Positions 19,947 to 29,021 of a stretch of 64,000 nucleotides of DNA are shown piece after piece. Source of the DNA: Burkholderiales bacterium (GTDB lineage: Bacteria > Pseudomonadota > Gammaproteobacteria > Burkholderiales > SG8-39). Each line of letters starts with the position of its first letter. The stretch's first letter is position 1. The notes below the pieces were generated by a model that saw only the letters and a list, made by a program, of their open reading frames with translations, ran no database searches and was not told where the DNA came from. The stretch covers positions 390,020 through 454,019 of the forward strand of contig JAOSJV010000012.1 in NCBI GenBank assembly GCA_027493935.1, given 5' to 3'. The position numbers and the translations under genes are program-made.

Positions 19947-20573
19947 CTACTGCGCCAGCGCGAGCACCACGCTCGCTACGTGCTCGAGCGCGTCGCCCGG
20001 CTCGCTTACCGTGCGCACGCCAGGCACGGGCGAGGTCTCGAGCCAGCCGATCACCGGCACGCCGAACTGGCGCGCGAGCGCGACCTCCGACAGAGTCCCG
20101 AAGCCGCCGCCCACGGCCACCAGGCACAGTCCCGCCCGCGCAATGATCGCGTTGCGCGCCGCGCCGATTCCGGTGGCGATTGGCACCGTGACGTAGGGAT
20201 TGGCGTCGCGCCAGTCGCCCTGCGGAAGCAGTCCCACGACCACGCCGCCCGCCTCCGCCGCGCCCTTCGCGACCGCACCCGTGACGCCGGACAACCCGCC
20301 GCAGAGCACGGTGAGCCCCATCTCGGCGAGACCGCGCCCCAGTCGCTCGGCAAAAATCAGCGCGGCGGAAGGCGCGTCCCGCGGCCCGGCCACCGCGACC
20401 GGTGCCCGGCACGGGGCGCCGCTCTCGCGCTGCAGCCAGCGCACCGCGTCGCGCGGCGCGATGCGCTCGCCGCACACCGTGCCCTCGCGCCACGCCCGGG
20501 CGCGCGGGTCGAACTCGCCTCGGGTAGCGTCACAGAGCCGCCGGTTGGTGCGATCGAGCAGCAGCTGAGTCAT
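19947..20573 (-). CDS. LOG/TIGR00725-type nucleotide-binding (SLOG) protein
   Basis: 208 residues. Residues about 57-205 show a Rossmann-like SLOG domain: VAVAGPRDAPS, LTVLCGGLSGVTGAVAKGAA, and CLVAVGGGFGTLSEVALARQ, which corresponds to the PGGxGTxxE motif of LOG phosphoribohydrolases, with the first proline replaced by valine. The family includes cytokinin-activating LOG enzymes and the TIGR00725 group of unknown role. The N-terminal about 55 residues (LLLDRTNRRLCDATRGEFDP) are an extra segment. It is transcribed in the same direction as the histidine kinase operon, upstream of it by about 130 bases. Confidence 0.75.
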   Translation of the reverse strand: MTQLLLDRTNRRLCDATRGEFDPRARAWREGTVCGERIAPRDAVRWLQRESGAPCRAPVAVAGPRDAPSAALIFAERLGRGLAEMGLTVLCGGLSGVTGAVAKGAAEAGGVVVGLLPQGDWRDANPYVTVPIATGIGAARNAIIARAGLCLVAVGGGFGTLSEVALARQFGVPVIGWLETSPVPGVRTVSEPGDALEHVASVVLALAQ

Positions 20574-20637
20574 TTCGGTTCTCGTGTTCGTGCCCGCACG
20601 TCATCTTAAGCGGGTCCGGCACTGCGGTGCCGCATAT

Positions 20638-20643
20638 TACAAT
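20638..20643 (+). promoter_or_regulatory. possible -10 box
   Basis: TACAAT sits in an AT-rich pocket (GCATATTACAATGGC) of the divergent region between the LOG-family gene and the plus-strand unknown gene at 20846. No matching -35 is evident, and the distance to the start (about 200 bases) is long, so this is tentative. Confidence 0.25.
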
Positions 20644-20845
20644 GGCATGGCACCGGGGGCGCCTGCATGCCGTCGGCATGGGCGATGCTGCAGAGCAGCG
20701 TCGAACGGGGGAACCGCGTTCCAGCGGCGCGGGTCATACGCGGCACGGCTGTAACGCAGGAGCGGGAATATCCCGGCGCGGATCCGCCGTTCCCGGCCGG
20801 CGCTCCGATCCGCATCCCCCCGGTCGAATTCTTCAGGAGGCTTCC

Positions 20846-21154
20846 ATGGTCGCGCCCGACAAGACCCCGAGGCAGGCTGCTGCACGCCGCTGCGAGGAAG
20901 TGCTCGATCCGCAGGCGCTCATCAGCGTCGGGGTGGGCTATGCGGCGCTCACGCGCGACGGCGAGCCGGTGTACGAGGCCGAGCCGTTCGAGTTCGAGCG
21001 CGCCATGAGCGTGGCCGACGCCGAGGCGCTTGCGCGCGGCAACCCGCGGCGCGACTGGCGCATCCAGTACATCGGGCTGCTCGACGAGCGGCAATACCGG
21101 CGCACCGCCGACGGCCGCTGGGTGCTGGTGCGGCGCGGGTACGGCCTGTCGTAG
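20846..21154 (+). CDS. unknown 102-residue protein
   Basis: The start at ATG 20846 is chosen because CAGGAGG lies six bases upstream; the ORF track extends 73 codons further without support. The protein begins MVAPDKTPRQAAARRCEEVL and is soluble and charged, with a central ALTRDGEPVYEAEPFEFERA and a C-terminal WRIQYIGLLDERQYRRTADG that look like two short beta-rich segments. No family recognised. A GC-rich stem-loop follows the stop codon. Confidence 0.65.
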   Translation: MVAPDKTPRQAAARRCEEVLDPQALISVGVGYAALTRDGEPVYEAEPFEFERAMSVADAEALARGNPRRDWRIQYIGLLDERQYRRTADGRWVLVRRGYGLS

Positions 21155-21175
21155 CCGCCGTCGCGAAGCTCTCAG

Positions 21176-21197
21176 CAAGCCCGCCGCCGCGGGCTTG
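21176..21197 (+). terminator. stem-loop after the 102-residue gene
   Basis: CAAGCCCG-CCGCCG-CGGGCTTG forms an eight-base-pair stem with a six-base loop 22 bases after the stop codon. Only TTC follows, so it is a weak intrinsic terminator or a stabilising hairpin. Confidence 0.55.
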
Positions 21198-21252
21198 TTC
21201 CCCGGGATGGGGATTCGCAGCGGGGGCCGTAGCCCGCTCTCGCAGAAGTTCC

Positions 21253-21884
21253 TCAGCCGCCGCGCGACGGCGAGGGTGTGCCAATGAAGGCGGCGAGCGC
21301 GTCGACGAAGGCCCGGGGCACGTCGGCCGTCTCCTCCTCGAACCACTCGCGCGCTGAGCGGCGCCCGGCCGCCACGACGTGCTCCAGTCGGTCGGCGGCG
21401 TCGATGCGCTCCTCGTTCGCCACCTCGCGCCACGCGTCGCCGATGCCATAGAGGTCGATGTCGGCACGCTTGCCGAACACGCCCTCGAGGTCGACGTAGG
21501 CGATGTAGTAGGTGGCGATCTCCACGCCCCACGTCTCGGCGCGCGTCCCGCGCGTGAGCGCGGCGACGCCCGGGCGCAGCCCCATCAGCTTCTTGCGGTG
21601 CGCCTCGACCAGTCCGAGCGAGAATCCGGAGCGTGAACGCCGGAGAATGCGATGTGGAACAGTCGGTCGTGCGCGAGCTCCTCGTGGCGCTCGCCGAGCA
21701 CGGCGACCGAGTGGCGCATCACCGCGTGCAGGTCGCGCAGGTGCTTGAGTGAGAACGGCACATCGAGCACGCCCGCGAAGAGCTCGTCCTCCTGCGCCAT
21801 GCGGAAGAGCCCCTCGCCCCGCTCGGACTCGAGAGCCTTCGCGTTCGACATCTTGCCCAGCGAGACGTAGTCGTCGTCGTTCAT
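21253..21884 (-). CDS. unknown protein of about 210 residues (frameshift near 21620)
   Basis: Two tracked frames belong together. The upstream one begins MNDDDYVSLGKMSNAKALES (ATG 21884) and contains MAQEDELFAGVLDVPFSLKHLRDLHAVMRH and HEELAHDRLFHIAFSGVHAP. The downstream one continues FSLGLVEAHRKKLMGLRPGV and AYVDLEGVFGKRADIDLYGI. A one-base change near 21615-21635 joins them. The joined protein is soluble and helical with several conserved-looking His/Asp/Glu residues (HEELAHDR), but I recognise no family. The start could also be the ATG at 21919. Confidence 0.5.
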
Positions 21885-22187
21885 AGCCGCGTCGGGGCCG
21901 GACTTCCGGAGCGCCATCGACGAAATCAGGGACGGTACGTGAAGTTCCTTAACCACTCCGGCGCCCGCTCGTTGACCGCCCGCGACGATGTCGCAGACGG
22001 CAGCATGGTGTCGAGCGGGGGGCGCCAGCGTGGCGGATTCATGCGCACCGCCGGCCCGGTCTGCCGCGGACACCGGACCGCTAGCAAGAACAATGCCGAA
22101 CTCTGATCGCGCGCGCGTGGGGCGATTCGCGACCGACCGCGCACGAGCCGCGCGGATCTGCGCGAGCCCTGGCTAAGCCTTTGATTC

Positions 22188-22263
22188 TGGTAGGCCGTGT
22201 AGGATTCGAACCTACGACCAACGGATTAAAAGTCCGCTGCTCTACCAACTGAGCTAACGGCCC
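22188..22263 (-). tRNA. tRNA-Lys (anticodon TTT)
   Basis: On the minus strand GGGCCGTTAGCTCAGTTGG begins a full cloverleaf with anticodon loop CTTTTAA, T-arm GGTTCGAATCC and encoded CCA. The last acceptor pair is G-T because the 3' strand reads ACGGCCT instead of ACGGCCC. It follows the Tol-Pal operon on the same strand, with yedE between, as is common in betaproteobacteria. Confidence 0.95.
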
Positions 22264-22378
22264 GGGGAAAGCTGCGAATTGTATTTCCGCGGGGCGAGGG
22301 GGTGTCAACGAACGGACGGGGTCGACGCCACGATCCAGTCCGGCGTCGATGCCCGCGGCGGGCGGCGCGGTTCGCCGA

Positions 22379-23493
22379 TCATCCCTCGCGCATCATTCGC
22401 CAGTACTCGAATCTCATGGTCGCGACGGCGCCGGCGACGATCGACGCGAAAGCGATGATCGAGCCCACCGCGAGCGTCGAAAAGCCCGTAATCCCCTGGC
22501 CGATCGTGCAGCCGAGCGCGGCGATGCCACCGAAGCCCATCAGGATGCCGCCGACGACGTGCCGGCCGGTATCGGCGGCGTCGCGGAACCCTCCCAGCGG
22601 AAGCTGCGCGTGGCGAGCGCGTAGGCGGCGGAGCCGGCGACCACACCGAGCGCCGAGGCGATGCCGAATGTGACGAGCTTGGACTTGTCGGTCCAGAACA
22701 TCAGGAGCTCGAGCACGAAGGCTTGCGGCGCGACGAACGAGAGCGACTCCATGCGGCCGGTGTTGGTCGCCACCCACGCCTCCTGCAGCGTGTTCGGGTC
22801 CTCCGCCACGTAGCCGATGCGGCCGCTCAGGTACCAGCCGCCGACGATGACCAGCCCGACGACGGTGCCGCCGAGCAGGTTGTCGAAGGTCCAGAACTCG
22901 CGCCTCGCGAGCGCGAAGGCGCCGAGACCGCCGGCGAAGACGATCATCGCGATCCACGCCATCGTCGTCCGGTCGGCGCCGAACGCGCGCGCGGCGAGCG
23001 TCGGGATGTCCTGGCCCGAGGCGAGCTGCACGCTCGCCTGCTCGAGCACGCCGACCCGGAAGGCGCCGAACAGCCCGCGCAAAGTCATGTACGCCGCCAC
23101 CGCCATGAACACGACGACGACGAGCGACTTCAAGTTGCCGCCGCCGATGCGGATGAGCGTCTTCGAGCCGCAGCCCGAACCGAGCGTCATGCCGACGCCG
23201 AACAGGAACCCGCCGACGATGTACGAGAGCCAGGTGAAGTTCGGCCCGGGATAGATCGAGTTCGACAGCTTGACGAGGCCGCCGAGCTCGAGCAGCTGCG
23301 CGCCGGCGATCGCGACCGCGATCGCGAGCAGCCACATCCGCATGCGGTTCCAGTCGCCCATGTTGACGACGTCCGACACCGCGCCCATGGTGCAGAAGTT
23401 GGTGCGGTTGCCGACGAAACCGAAGACGAACGCGAGCACGAAGCCGCCCCACGCGACGTAAGGCACCAGGCTTGCCGGATCGACCCCGCTCAT
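22379..23493 (-). CDS. YeeE/YedE-family sulfur-compound transporter (frameshift near 22587)
   Basis: Inner-membrane protein of the YeeE/YedE (DUF395, sulf_transp) family, whose members import thiosulfate or other sulfur species. The first frame (ATG 23493, MSGVDPASLVPYVAWGG) carries GNRTNFCTMGAVSD and GVGMTLGSGCGSKTLIRIGGG; the second frame carries GGILMGFGGIAALGCTIGQGITGFST. The conserved cysteines in FCTMG, SGCGS and LGCTIGQG are family hallmarks. Restoring one T at 22587-22588 (TTT instead of TT on the coding strand) reads SFRWEGFRDAADTGRHVVGG and joins the halves. About 371 residues, nine or more hydrophobic helices. Confidence 0.85.
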
Positions 23494-23684
23494 CGCCGTC
23501 TCCCGCGTTTCGCTTCCCGAGGCGCTGGATTCTAGCGAACGACGCGCTGACGGCGAGCAAAAGCACTCACCCTCGGATAACCCGCGTCTATGGCGCAGCC
23601 GCGAATCGGTACTCGCCTTGCGTTGGACTGCCGGGCCGAAGCCGGATCGCAGCGCGGCCGCGGACCCGGGCGCGGGCGCCCCGG

Positions 23685-24422
23685 CTACCGGCGCGCCAGA
23701 CGCTGCTTGGCCTGCTCCGCGGCGGGGCTGTTCGGGTACTTGCCGACCAGCAGCCGGAGCGTGTTGCGCGCGCCGTTCACGTCGCCGAGTTCCGCCTGGC
23801 TGCTGGCGATGTTAAGCATGGCGTCGGGCGCCTTGGCATGCTCGGGCCAGGTCGCGACGACCTTCTGCTGCTCGGCGATCGCGCTCTTGTAGTCGCGCAG
23901 CGCGTAGTAAGCATTGCCGATCCAGTACTGCGCCGAGGGCGCGAGCGGGCTCGTCGGGTAGGTCTTCATGAACTCCTGCAGTCCCTGGATGGCCGAGCCG
24001 AAATTGTTCGCCTTGAACTGCGCGAGCGCCGTCTCGTAGGCCTGGGTCTCGGCCGCCGACTGGCGCGCGGCAGTTTCCTTCTCGGCGCCCGCCTGCTCGA
24101 GCTTGCGCAGCCGCGTGTCGAGATCGACGTAGAGATCCTTCTGCCGCTTGTCCAGGCCGTCGATGCGGTTGACGAGCACCTCGAACTGGCCGCGCAGCGC
24201 CGCCATCTCGCGGCGCACGGTCTCCAGCTCGCTCAGCAGGTCGAGCAGCGCTTTGCGGTCGGCGCGCTGGCCGACGTCGGCCTCGATTCGTCCGACCCGC
24301 TCCTCGAGCCGCCTCACGCCGGCACGCGCCTCCTCGTCGGGAAATATCGCGTGCGCCCGGCCCGCGGCGGCGAGCAGGATGCCGAGCGCCACGACGCCGC
24401 GCACCACGGCCACGGCGCGCAT
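23685..24422 (-). CDS. cpoB: Tol-Pal coordinator CpoB (YbgF)
   Basis: Periplasmic protein that links outer-membrane constriction with peptidoglycan synthesis at division. Signal peptide VVALGILLAAAGRAHA, then a coiled coil (about residues 30-110, LDLLSELETVRREMAALRGQ) for trimerisation, then three TPR repeats (YETALAQFKANNFGSAIQGL onward). 245 residues, standard. ATG 24422 overlaps the pal stop codon (TGATG), so it is the last gene of the tol-pal operon. Confidence 0.92.
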   Translation of the reverse strand: MRAVAVVRGVVALGILLAAAGRAHAIFPDEEARAGVRRLEERVGRIEADVGQRADRKALLDLLSELETVRREMAALRGQFEVLVNRIDGLDKRQKDLYVDLDTRLRKLEQAGAEKETAARQSAAETQAYETALAQFKANNFGSAIQGLQEFMKTYPTSPLAPSAQYWIGNAYYALRDYKSAIAEQQKVVATWPEHAKAPDAMLNIASSQAELGDVNGARNTLRLLVGKYPNSPAAEQAKQRLARR

Positions 24423-24955
24423 CAGAACTCACCCGAATAGAAGAGGTCGCCGCGGCGGTTCTGCGCCCAGCAGTCCTCGGTCTGCTCGGTGCAGCGCGGC
24501 TTCTCCTCGCCGAGGCTCACCGGCTCGATCTGCGCCTCGCGCGCGCCCATCAGCACGAGGGTGCGCTTCACCGCATCGGCACGGCGCTGGCCGAGGGCGA
24601 GGTTGTACTCGCGGCTGCCGCGCTCGTCGGCGTTGCCCTGGATCAGCATCTTCTGGTTCGGCGTCGACGAGAGGTATCTTGCGTGCGCTTCCAGCATCGG
24701 GCGGAACTCCGGCTTGATGTCGTCGCGGTCGAAGTCGAAGTAGACGCTGCGCTTGGCGAGCGGGCTCGCCGGATCCTTGAGCGGGTCGCCCGGGATCGTC
24801 GTCGTGCCGATCGGAACGCTCGTCGCGCTGCCCGCGGCGCCGCCGGCGCCGGGCTTGCGGTCCTCGACCGCGACGCCGCTGCCCTCCTCGGTGCCGGTGC
24901 TCGCGCAGCCCGCGACCAGCGCGGCGGCCATCAGTCCCAACAGTGCTCGTCTCAT
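24422..24955 (-). CDS. pal: peptidoglycan-associated lipoprotein Pal
   Basis: Outer-membrane lipoprotein binding peptidoglycan and TolB. Lipoprotein signal MRRALLGLMAAALVAGCAST with lipobox VAGC; low-complexity linker; OmpA-like domain with VYFDFDRDDIKPEFRPMLEA, IQGNADERGSREYNLALGQR and ADAVKRTLVLMGA. The C-terminus carries CTEQTEDCWAQNRR, an extra cysteine pair also found in many betaproteobacterial Pal proteins. ATG 24955 is chosen by the signal peptide; the long tracked ORF upstream is the out-of-frame shadow of tolB. 177 residues. Confidence 0.94.
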   Translation of the reverse strand: MRRALLGLMAAALVAGCASTGTEEGSGVAVEDRKPGAGGAAGSATSVPIGTTTIPGDPLKDPASPLAKRSVYFDFDRDDIKPEFRPMLEAHARYLSSTPNQKMLIQGNADERGSREYNLALGQRRADAVKRTLVLMGAREAQIEPVSLGEEKPRCTEQTEDCWAQNRRGDLFYSGEF

Positions 24956-24966
24956 TGGTCGTCTCC

Positions 24967-26280
24967 TCAATTCAGAAATGGACCCCACGCCGGCTCGCGC
25001 ACGTCGCCGGCCGGCACCGAAAGGCGCTGCTTCACGCCGCCGTCGCTCGAAACGGCGGCGAGTACGCCGCGGCTGCTGACCTGGGTGGCGTACAGGATCA
25101 TCCTTCCGTTCGGCGCGAAGCTCGGCGATTCGTCGCGCCCGGTGTCGGTCAGCGCCCGGACCTGCCGGCTGGCGAGATCCATCACCGACACCTGGAAGCG
25201 GCCGCCGTCGCGCCGCACGAAGGCGAGGTACTTGCCGTCCGGGCTCGGACGCGGCGTCACGTTGTACGACCCGTCGAACGTCAACCGCTCGACCGGGCCG
25301 CCCGCGGCCGCGACGCGGTAGATCTGCGGCGACCCGCCGCGGTCCGAGGTGAAGTAGATCGACTGGCCGTCCGGCGCATAGAACGGCTCGGTGTCGATCG
25401 CGCTCGAGGACAGCAGGCGGCGCGCGCCGCTGCCGTCCGCGTTCATCAGGAACAGTTGCGAACCGCCCTCGCGCGACAGCACGACCGCTAGGCTGCGCCC
25501 GTCCGGCGACCATGCCGGCGCCGAGTTCGAGCCGCGGAAGTTGGCGACCGCCTGGCGCTTGCCGCTCGCGAGCGAGTGCACGTAGACGACCGGCTTCTTG
25601 TTCTCGAACGACACGTAAGCGAGCCGCGAGCCGTCCGGCGACCACGCTGGCGATATGATCGGCTCGAGCGAGGACAGCGCGGCCTGCGCATTCGCGCCGT
25701 CGGCGTCGGCGATCTGCAGCTGGTAGCGCGCGCCGTTCTTCACGACGTAGGCGATGCGCGTGGAGAACACGCCACGCTCGCCGGTCAGCTTCTCGTACAC
25801 GAAGTCGGCGATGCGATGCGCGGTGGCGCGCGCCTGCTGCACGGTCAAGGTGAACGCGAGCGCGCCGAGCTGCGCCTGCTTCGGTACGTCGTAGAGCCGG
25901 AAGCGCGCCTCGAAGCGGCCGCCGCCGACCGGATAGACGCCGCCCACCACCAGCGCGTCGGCGTTCTTGCCGCGCCACGGCGCGAAGTCGACTGTCGAGG
26001 TGTCGCTCAGGTTCTGCGGGCCGGTGTAGAGCGTGCGGAAGCGTCCGCTGCGCGCGAGATCGGCTTCGATCACATCGGAGATCGCGGGCGTGAGGGCCGA
26101 TTCGCCCGCGAACGGAACGACCGCGACCGGGATCTGGTTCCCGCCCGCGCCGGTAATCTCGATGGTGAGCTGTGCGTGCGCCGCAGTGGCAAGCAGCGCG
26201 AGGCAAATCGCAAGGATGCGGAACAATCGTTCCACCGTTCGGCAGGCGCTGAAGAATGGCCGATTATACGTGAGTTCCAT
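24967..26280 (-). CDS. tolB: Tol-Pal translocation protein TolB
   Basis: Periplasmic beta-propeller that shuttles between Pal and TolA. The N-terminal domain includes [20 protein letters not shown] and the propeller repeats show repeated [15 protein letters not shown] and [13 protein letters not shown] blocks with DxxSGxx turns. The tracked start (ATG 26280) gives a long leader before the signal peptide; a GTG at 26235 ([20 protein letters not shown]) gives a textbook signal peptide and may be the true start. In that case the TATAAT at codons 5-6 of the tracked ORF could be a promoter box. 40 to 85 bases follow tolA, depending on the start. Confidence 0.93.
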   Translation of the reverse strand: MELTYNRPFFSACRTVERLFRILAICLALLATAAHAQLTIEITGAGGNQIPVAVVPFAGESALTPAISDVIEADLARSGRFRTLYTGPQNLSDTSTVDFAPWRGKNADALVVGGVYPVGGGRFEARFRLYDVPKQAQLGALAFTLTVQQARATAHRIADFVYEKLTGERGVFSTRIAYVVKNGARYQLQIADADGANAQAALSSLEPIISPAWSPDGSRLAYVSFENKKPVVYVHSLASGKRQAVANFRGSNSAPAWSPDGRSLAVVLSREGGSQLFLMNADGSGARRLLSSSAIDTEPFYAPDGQSIYFTSDRGGSPQIYRVAAAGGPVERLTFDGSYNVTPRPSPDGKYLAFVRRDGGRFQVSVMDLASRQVRALTDTGRDESPSFAPNGRMILYATQVSSRGVLAAVSSDGGVKQRLSVPAGDVREPAWGPFLN

Positions 26281-26320
26281 GGCGTTTCGCGTATGTCGTC
26301 CTTCGACGACAGCACGCGCG

Positions 26321-27215
26321 TCAAGGTTCGTCGCGCAGGCTAAACCTCAGCTCCAGGCGCGCTTGGAACACCTCGCGCTTGTCGGGCTGCGGCAACGGCG
26401 AGCTCTTTAGGATCGCCCGCTCCCACGCCTCGTCGACCGCCTTGTTACCGCTCGATCTCGCGAGCCGCACGCTCACGATGTCGCCGCTCGGCAGCAGCTG
26501 CACCAGAAACACCGCCTGCGGGTTGCCAGGAAGATCCGGCGGCAGCACGACGTTGCCGCGGATCTTCGCGCGGATCTTGTCGACCCAACCCGCCGTCGCA
26601 CCCGCATCGCCCGCCACCGGCGTGCCCGTGCGCGCGGCGGAGGTCGTGCTGCCGAGCTCGCGCGCGAGCTGGTCCTTGAGCCGCTGGTCGCGCGCGCGCT
26701 CGAGGTCTTCCTTGAGACGCCGCTCCTCCGCGACGCGCTGCTTATCGCGCGCGGCCTTCGCGCGCGCCTCGTCCTCCCGGCGCTTCTTCTCCGCCTCCTG
26801 GCGCTGCGCCTCCTCCTTGCGCTTCTTCTCGGCCTCCAGACGCCGCGCGTCCTCCTCCTTGCGCTGCTTCTCCTCGAGCTCCTTTCGCCGGTGCTCGTCC
26901 TCGCGGCGCTTGCGCTCGACCTCCTCGAGCCGCCTGATCTCCTTCTCGCGCTCGAGCGCGATGTCCACCTTCGTTTGCGGGGGCTCGACCTTCGGCTCGG
27001 GCTTCGGTTGCGGTGCGGGGCTTCGGCGGCTCGGGCGGCGGCGCGACCTCGCGCGGCGCCTCCGGCTGCGTCCACAGCTCGGCCACGACCGGCGCCGGCG
27101 GCCGTGTCTTCCAGCTGATCGCGAAGAAGAGCACCGCGATCAACAGCACGTGCACGCCGACCGCGAGCGCGAACGAGGCGGCGCTGCGCGGCTCGACGCG
27201 GGCGAGCGGGCGCAT
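26321..27215 (-). CDS. tolA: TolA (frameshift at 27017-27020)
   Basis: Inner-membrane-anchored, energy-transducing protein of the Tol system. Frame one: [20 protein letters not shown] then membrane helix [15 protein letters not shown] and a proline-rich [16 protein letters not shown]. Frame two: a long charged helix ([20 protein letters not shown]) and a C-terminal domain ([20 protein letters not shown]) that binds TolB/Pal. The frames join when GGGG at 27017-27020 is read as GGG, giving [18 protein letters not shown]. About 297 residues. The helix is rich in Lys/Glu/Arg with few alanines compared with E. coli TolA. Confidence 0.93.
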
Positions 27216-27227
27216 CGGGACCGCCGC

Positions 27228-27647
27228 CTACCGCTGCGCGGGCTTGACCATCAGCCCGACCCGGCGGACGTTCTGCTTCTGCAGCTCGTCCATGACCTTC
27301 ATGACCGCCTCGTAGCGCACTTCCTTGTCGGCCGAGATCACCACCGGCTGATCGGGGTCGGCGGCCTGGCGCTCCCGCACGACCGCGAGCAGCTCGGACA
27401 TCGTGACCGGCCGCTCCTCGCGCGCGCCAGGCGAGCGCTCGCGCAGCAGCATGGCGGCGTCGCGCCGGATCAACACCTCGAGCGGCGCGACCTTCTGCGG
27501 CAGCGGCGAGGACTTCGCGACGCTCGGCAGCTCGACCAGGCCCGGATTCACCAGCGGCGCGGTCACCATGAAGATGACGAGCAACACCAGCATCACGTCC
27601 ACGTAGGGGACGATGTTGATCTGGTTTAGGAGCCTGCGCTGTCGCAT
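27228..27647 (-). CDS. tolR: TolR (ExbD/TolR family)
   Basis: 139-residue inner-membrane protein of the TolQ-TolR proton channel. A single N-terminal helix INIVPYVDVMLVLLVIFMVT carries the conserved aspartate (YVDVML) needed for proton use, followed by a periplasmic domain (PVVISADKEVRYEAVMKVMD). Twelve bases separate it from tolA, five from tolQ. Confidence 0.95.
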   Translation of the reverse strand: MRQRRLLNQINIVPYVDVMLVLLVIFMVTAPLVNPGLVELPSVAKSSPLPQKVAPLEVLIRRDAAMLLRERSPGAREERPVTMSELLAVVRERQAADPDQPVVISADKEVRYEAVMKVMDELQKQNVRRVGLMVKPAQR

Positions 27648-27651
27648 GCGC

Positions 27652-28332
27652 TCACCGCGTCGCCTGGCGCTGCAGGATGTTCGAGAACTCCTCCATGAAG
27701 CTCTCGAAGCGGTTCGCGAGGCGGTCGATGTCGTGCGAGTAGCGGTTGTACGCCACCACTGCGGGGATCGCGGCGAACAGGCCCATCGCCGTGGCGACCA
27801 GCGCCTCGGCGATTCCCGGCGCCACCGCCGCGAGTGTCGCCTGGGCGACGCTCGCCAGTCCGCGGAACGACTGCATGATCCCCCACACCGTGCCGAGCAG
27901 GCCCACGTACGGGCTGACCGAACCGACTGACGCTAGGAAGGCGAGGTGCGACTCCAGGTAGTCCATCTCGCGCTGGTAGGTCGCGCGCATCGCGCGCCGC
28001 GCGCCATCGACGAGCTCGGACGGGTCGGCGATGCGCTGGCCCTTCAGCTTGACGTAGTCGCGGAATCCGGCCTCGAAGATGCGCTCGAGGCTGCCGGTGC
28101 GGTGGCGCGCATTCACCGCGCTCTGGTAGAGCGCGTTCAGGTCCGGGCGGCTCCAGAACGCGCGCTCGAACTCCTCGGTCTCGCGCCGCGCCTGCCGCAC
28201 CGTGAACAGCTTGCGGAAGATGTAGTACCAGGAGGTTACCGATACGGCCAGCAGCAGCGCCATGATCGCCTGCACGACGAAGCTCGCATTCGCGATCAGC
28301 GAGAGGATGGAGATGTCGTGCGTGACGTTCAT
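27652..28332 (-). CDS. tolQ: TolQ (MotA/TolQ/ExbB family)
   Basis: 226-residue inner-membrane channel subunit. The start MNVTHDISILSLIANASFVV at ATG 28332 overlaps the ybgC stop (ATGA). Helix 1 is VVQAIMALLLAVSVTSWYYI; the conserved pore segment SVSPYVGLLGTVWGIMQSFR is followed by the third helix EALVATAMGLFAAIPAVVAYN. Standard length and order ybgC-tolQ-tolR-tolA. Confidence 0.95.
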   Translation of the reverse strand: MNVTHDISILSLIANASFVVQAIMALLLAVSVTSWYYIFRKLFTVRQARRETEEFERAFWSRPDLNALYQSAVNARHRTGSLERIFEAGFRDYVKLKGQRIADPSELVDGARRAMRATYQREMDYLESHLAFLASVGSVSPYVGLLGTVWGIMQSFRGLASVAQATLAAVAPGIAEALVATAMGLFAAIPAVVAYNRYSHDIDRLANRFESFMEEFSNILQRQATR

Positions 28333-28754
28333 GCGATGCGCTCCAATCCTTCGCGCAGTTCCTCGGGCAGCGGCACCGGGCGGAAGGTGCGCGGATGCAC
28401 GCACGCCGCCTCGACCCGCGCCGAGACGATCGTCTCCCCGGCGCGCCGCACGTGCTGAGCGAACTCGACGCGCACGCGCCCGAGCCGCGCGATCTCGGCG
28501 GTCACCTCGAGCGCGTCGTTCAGCCGCGCCGGCCTGCGGTAGCTCACCTGCAGGCCGTAGACGATGAACATCGCCGCGCGCCGCTGCGCGAGCTCGGCGA
28601 GGTCGAAGCCGAGCGCGCGCAGGAGCTCGATGCGCGCGGCCTCGAAGAAGTCGAGATAGGTGCCGTGATAGACCACCCCACCGGCGTCGGTGTGGTGGTA
28701 GTAGACCCGCACGGGCCACGTCTGGACGTGCGCGGGCCGCTGTCGTTGCGCCAA
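28329..28754 (-). CDS. ybgC: YbgC acyl-CoA thioesterase
   Basis: Hot-dog-fold thioesterase heading the tol-pal operon. Motif VRVYYHHTDAGGVVYHGTYL contains the catalytic aspartate (TDAGGVVYH) of the 4-hydroxybenzoyl-CoA/YbgC family, followed by ARIELLRALGFDLAEL. I choose the TTG at 28754 (LAQRQRPAHVQTWPVRVYYH) because AGGA lies about seven bases upstream; a GTG at 28712 (MRVYYHHTDAGG) is the alternative. The longer tracked ORF upstream is low-complexity arginine/alanine and unlikely to be translated. About 141 residues. Confidence 0.88.
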   Translation of the reverse strand: MAQRQRPAHVQTWPVRVYYHHTDAGGVVYHGTYLDFFEAARIELLRALGFDLAELAQRRAAMFIVYGLQVSYRRPARLNDALEVTAEIARLGRVRVEFAQHVRRAGETIVSARVEAACVHPRTFRPVPLPEELREGLERIA

Positions 28755-29021
28755 CCGTCTATCCTGCTGTCGTTCTTCGCATCCGTCCCGGCGCGCCTGC
28801 GCCGGCGAACGCGCGATTGTCGCGCCATTTCGGGCGCTCTGCACGCAGGGCCGTCTCGACGCGCGGCCGCCGGCGCCCGGGACAGCATGCCCGAGGCCGA
28901 GGCCGACGTTCGGGCGCAAACCGGGCAATTCATGGCAGACGCGGGGCGCGGCGGGGTTCGGAGCGGTATGAACGCCGCTCGGCCCGCTTCGGGGTCAGGG
29001 GATGCCGCCGCAGCGCGCCCC

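Noticed and set aside
26321-27215. tolA as a real pseudogene
   Set aside because: The gene is part of an intact tol-pal operon; a single G in a G run restores a normal protein, as in many other genes here.
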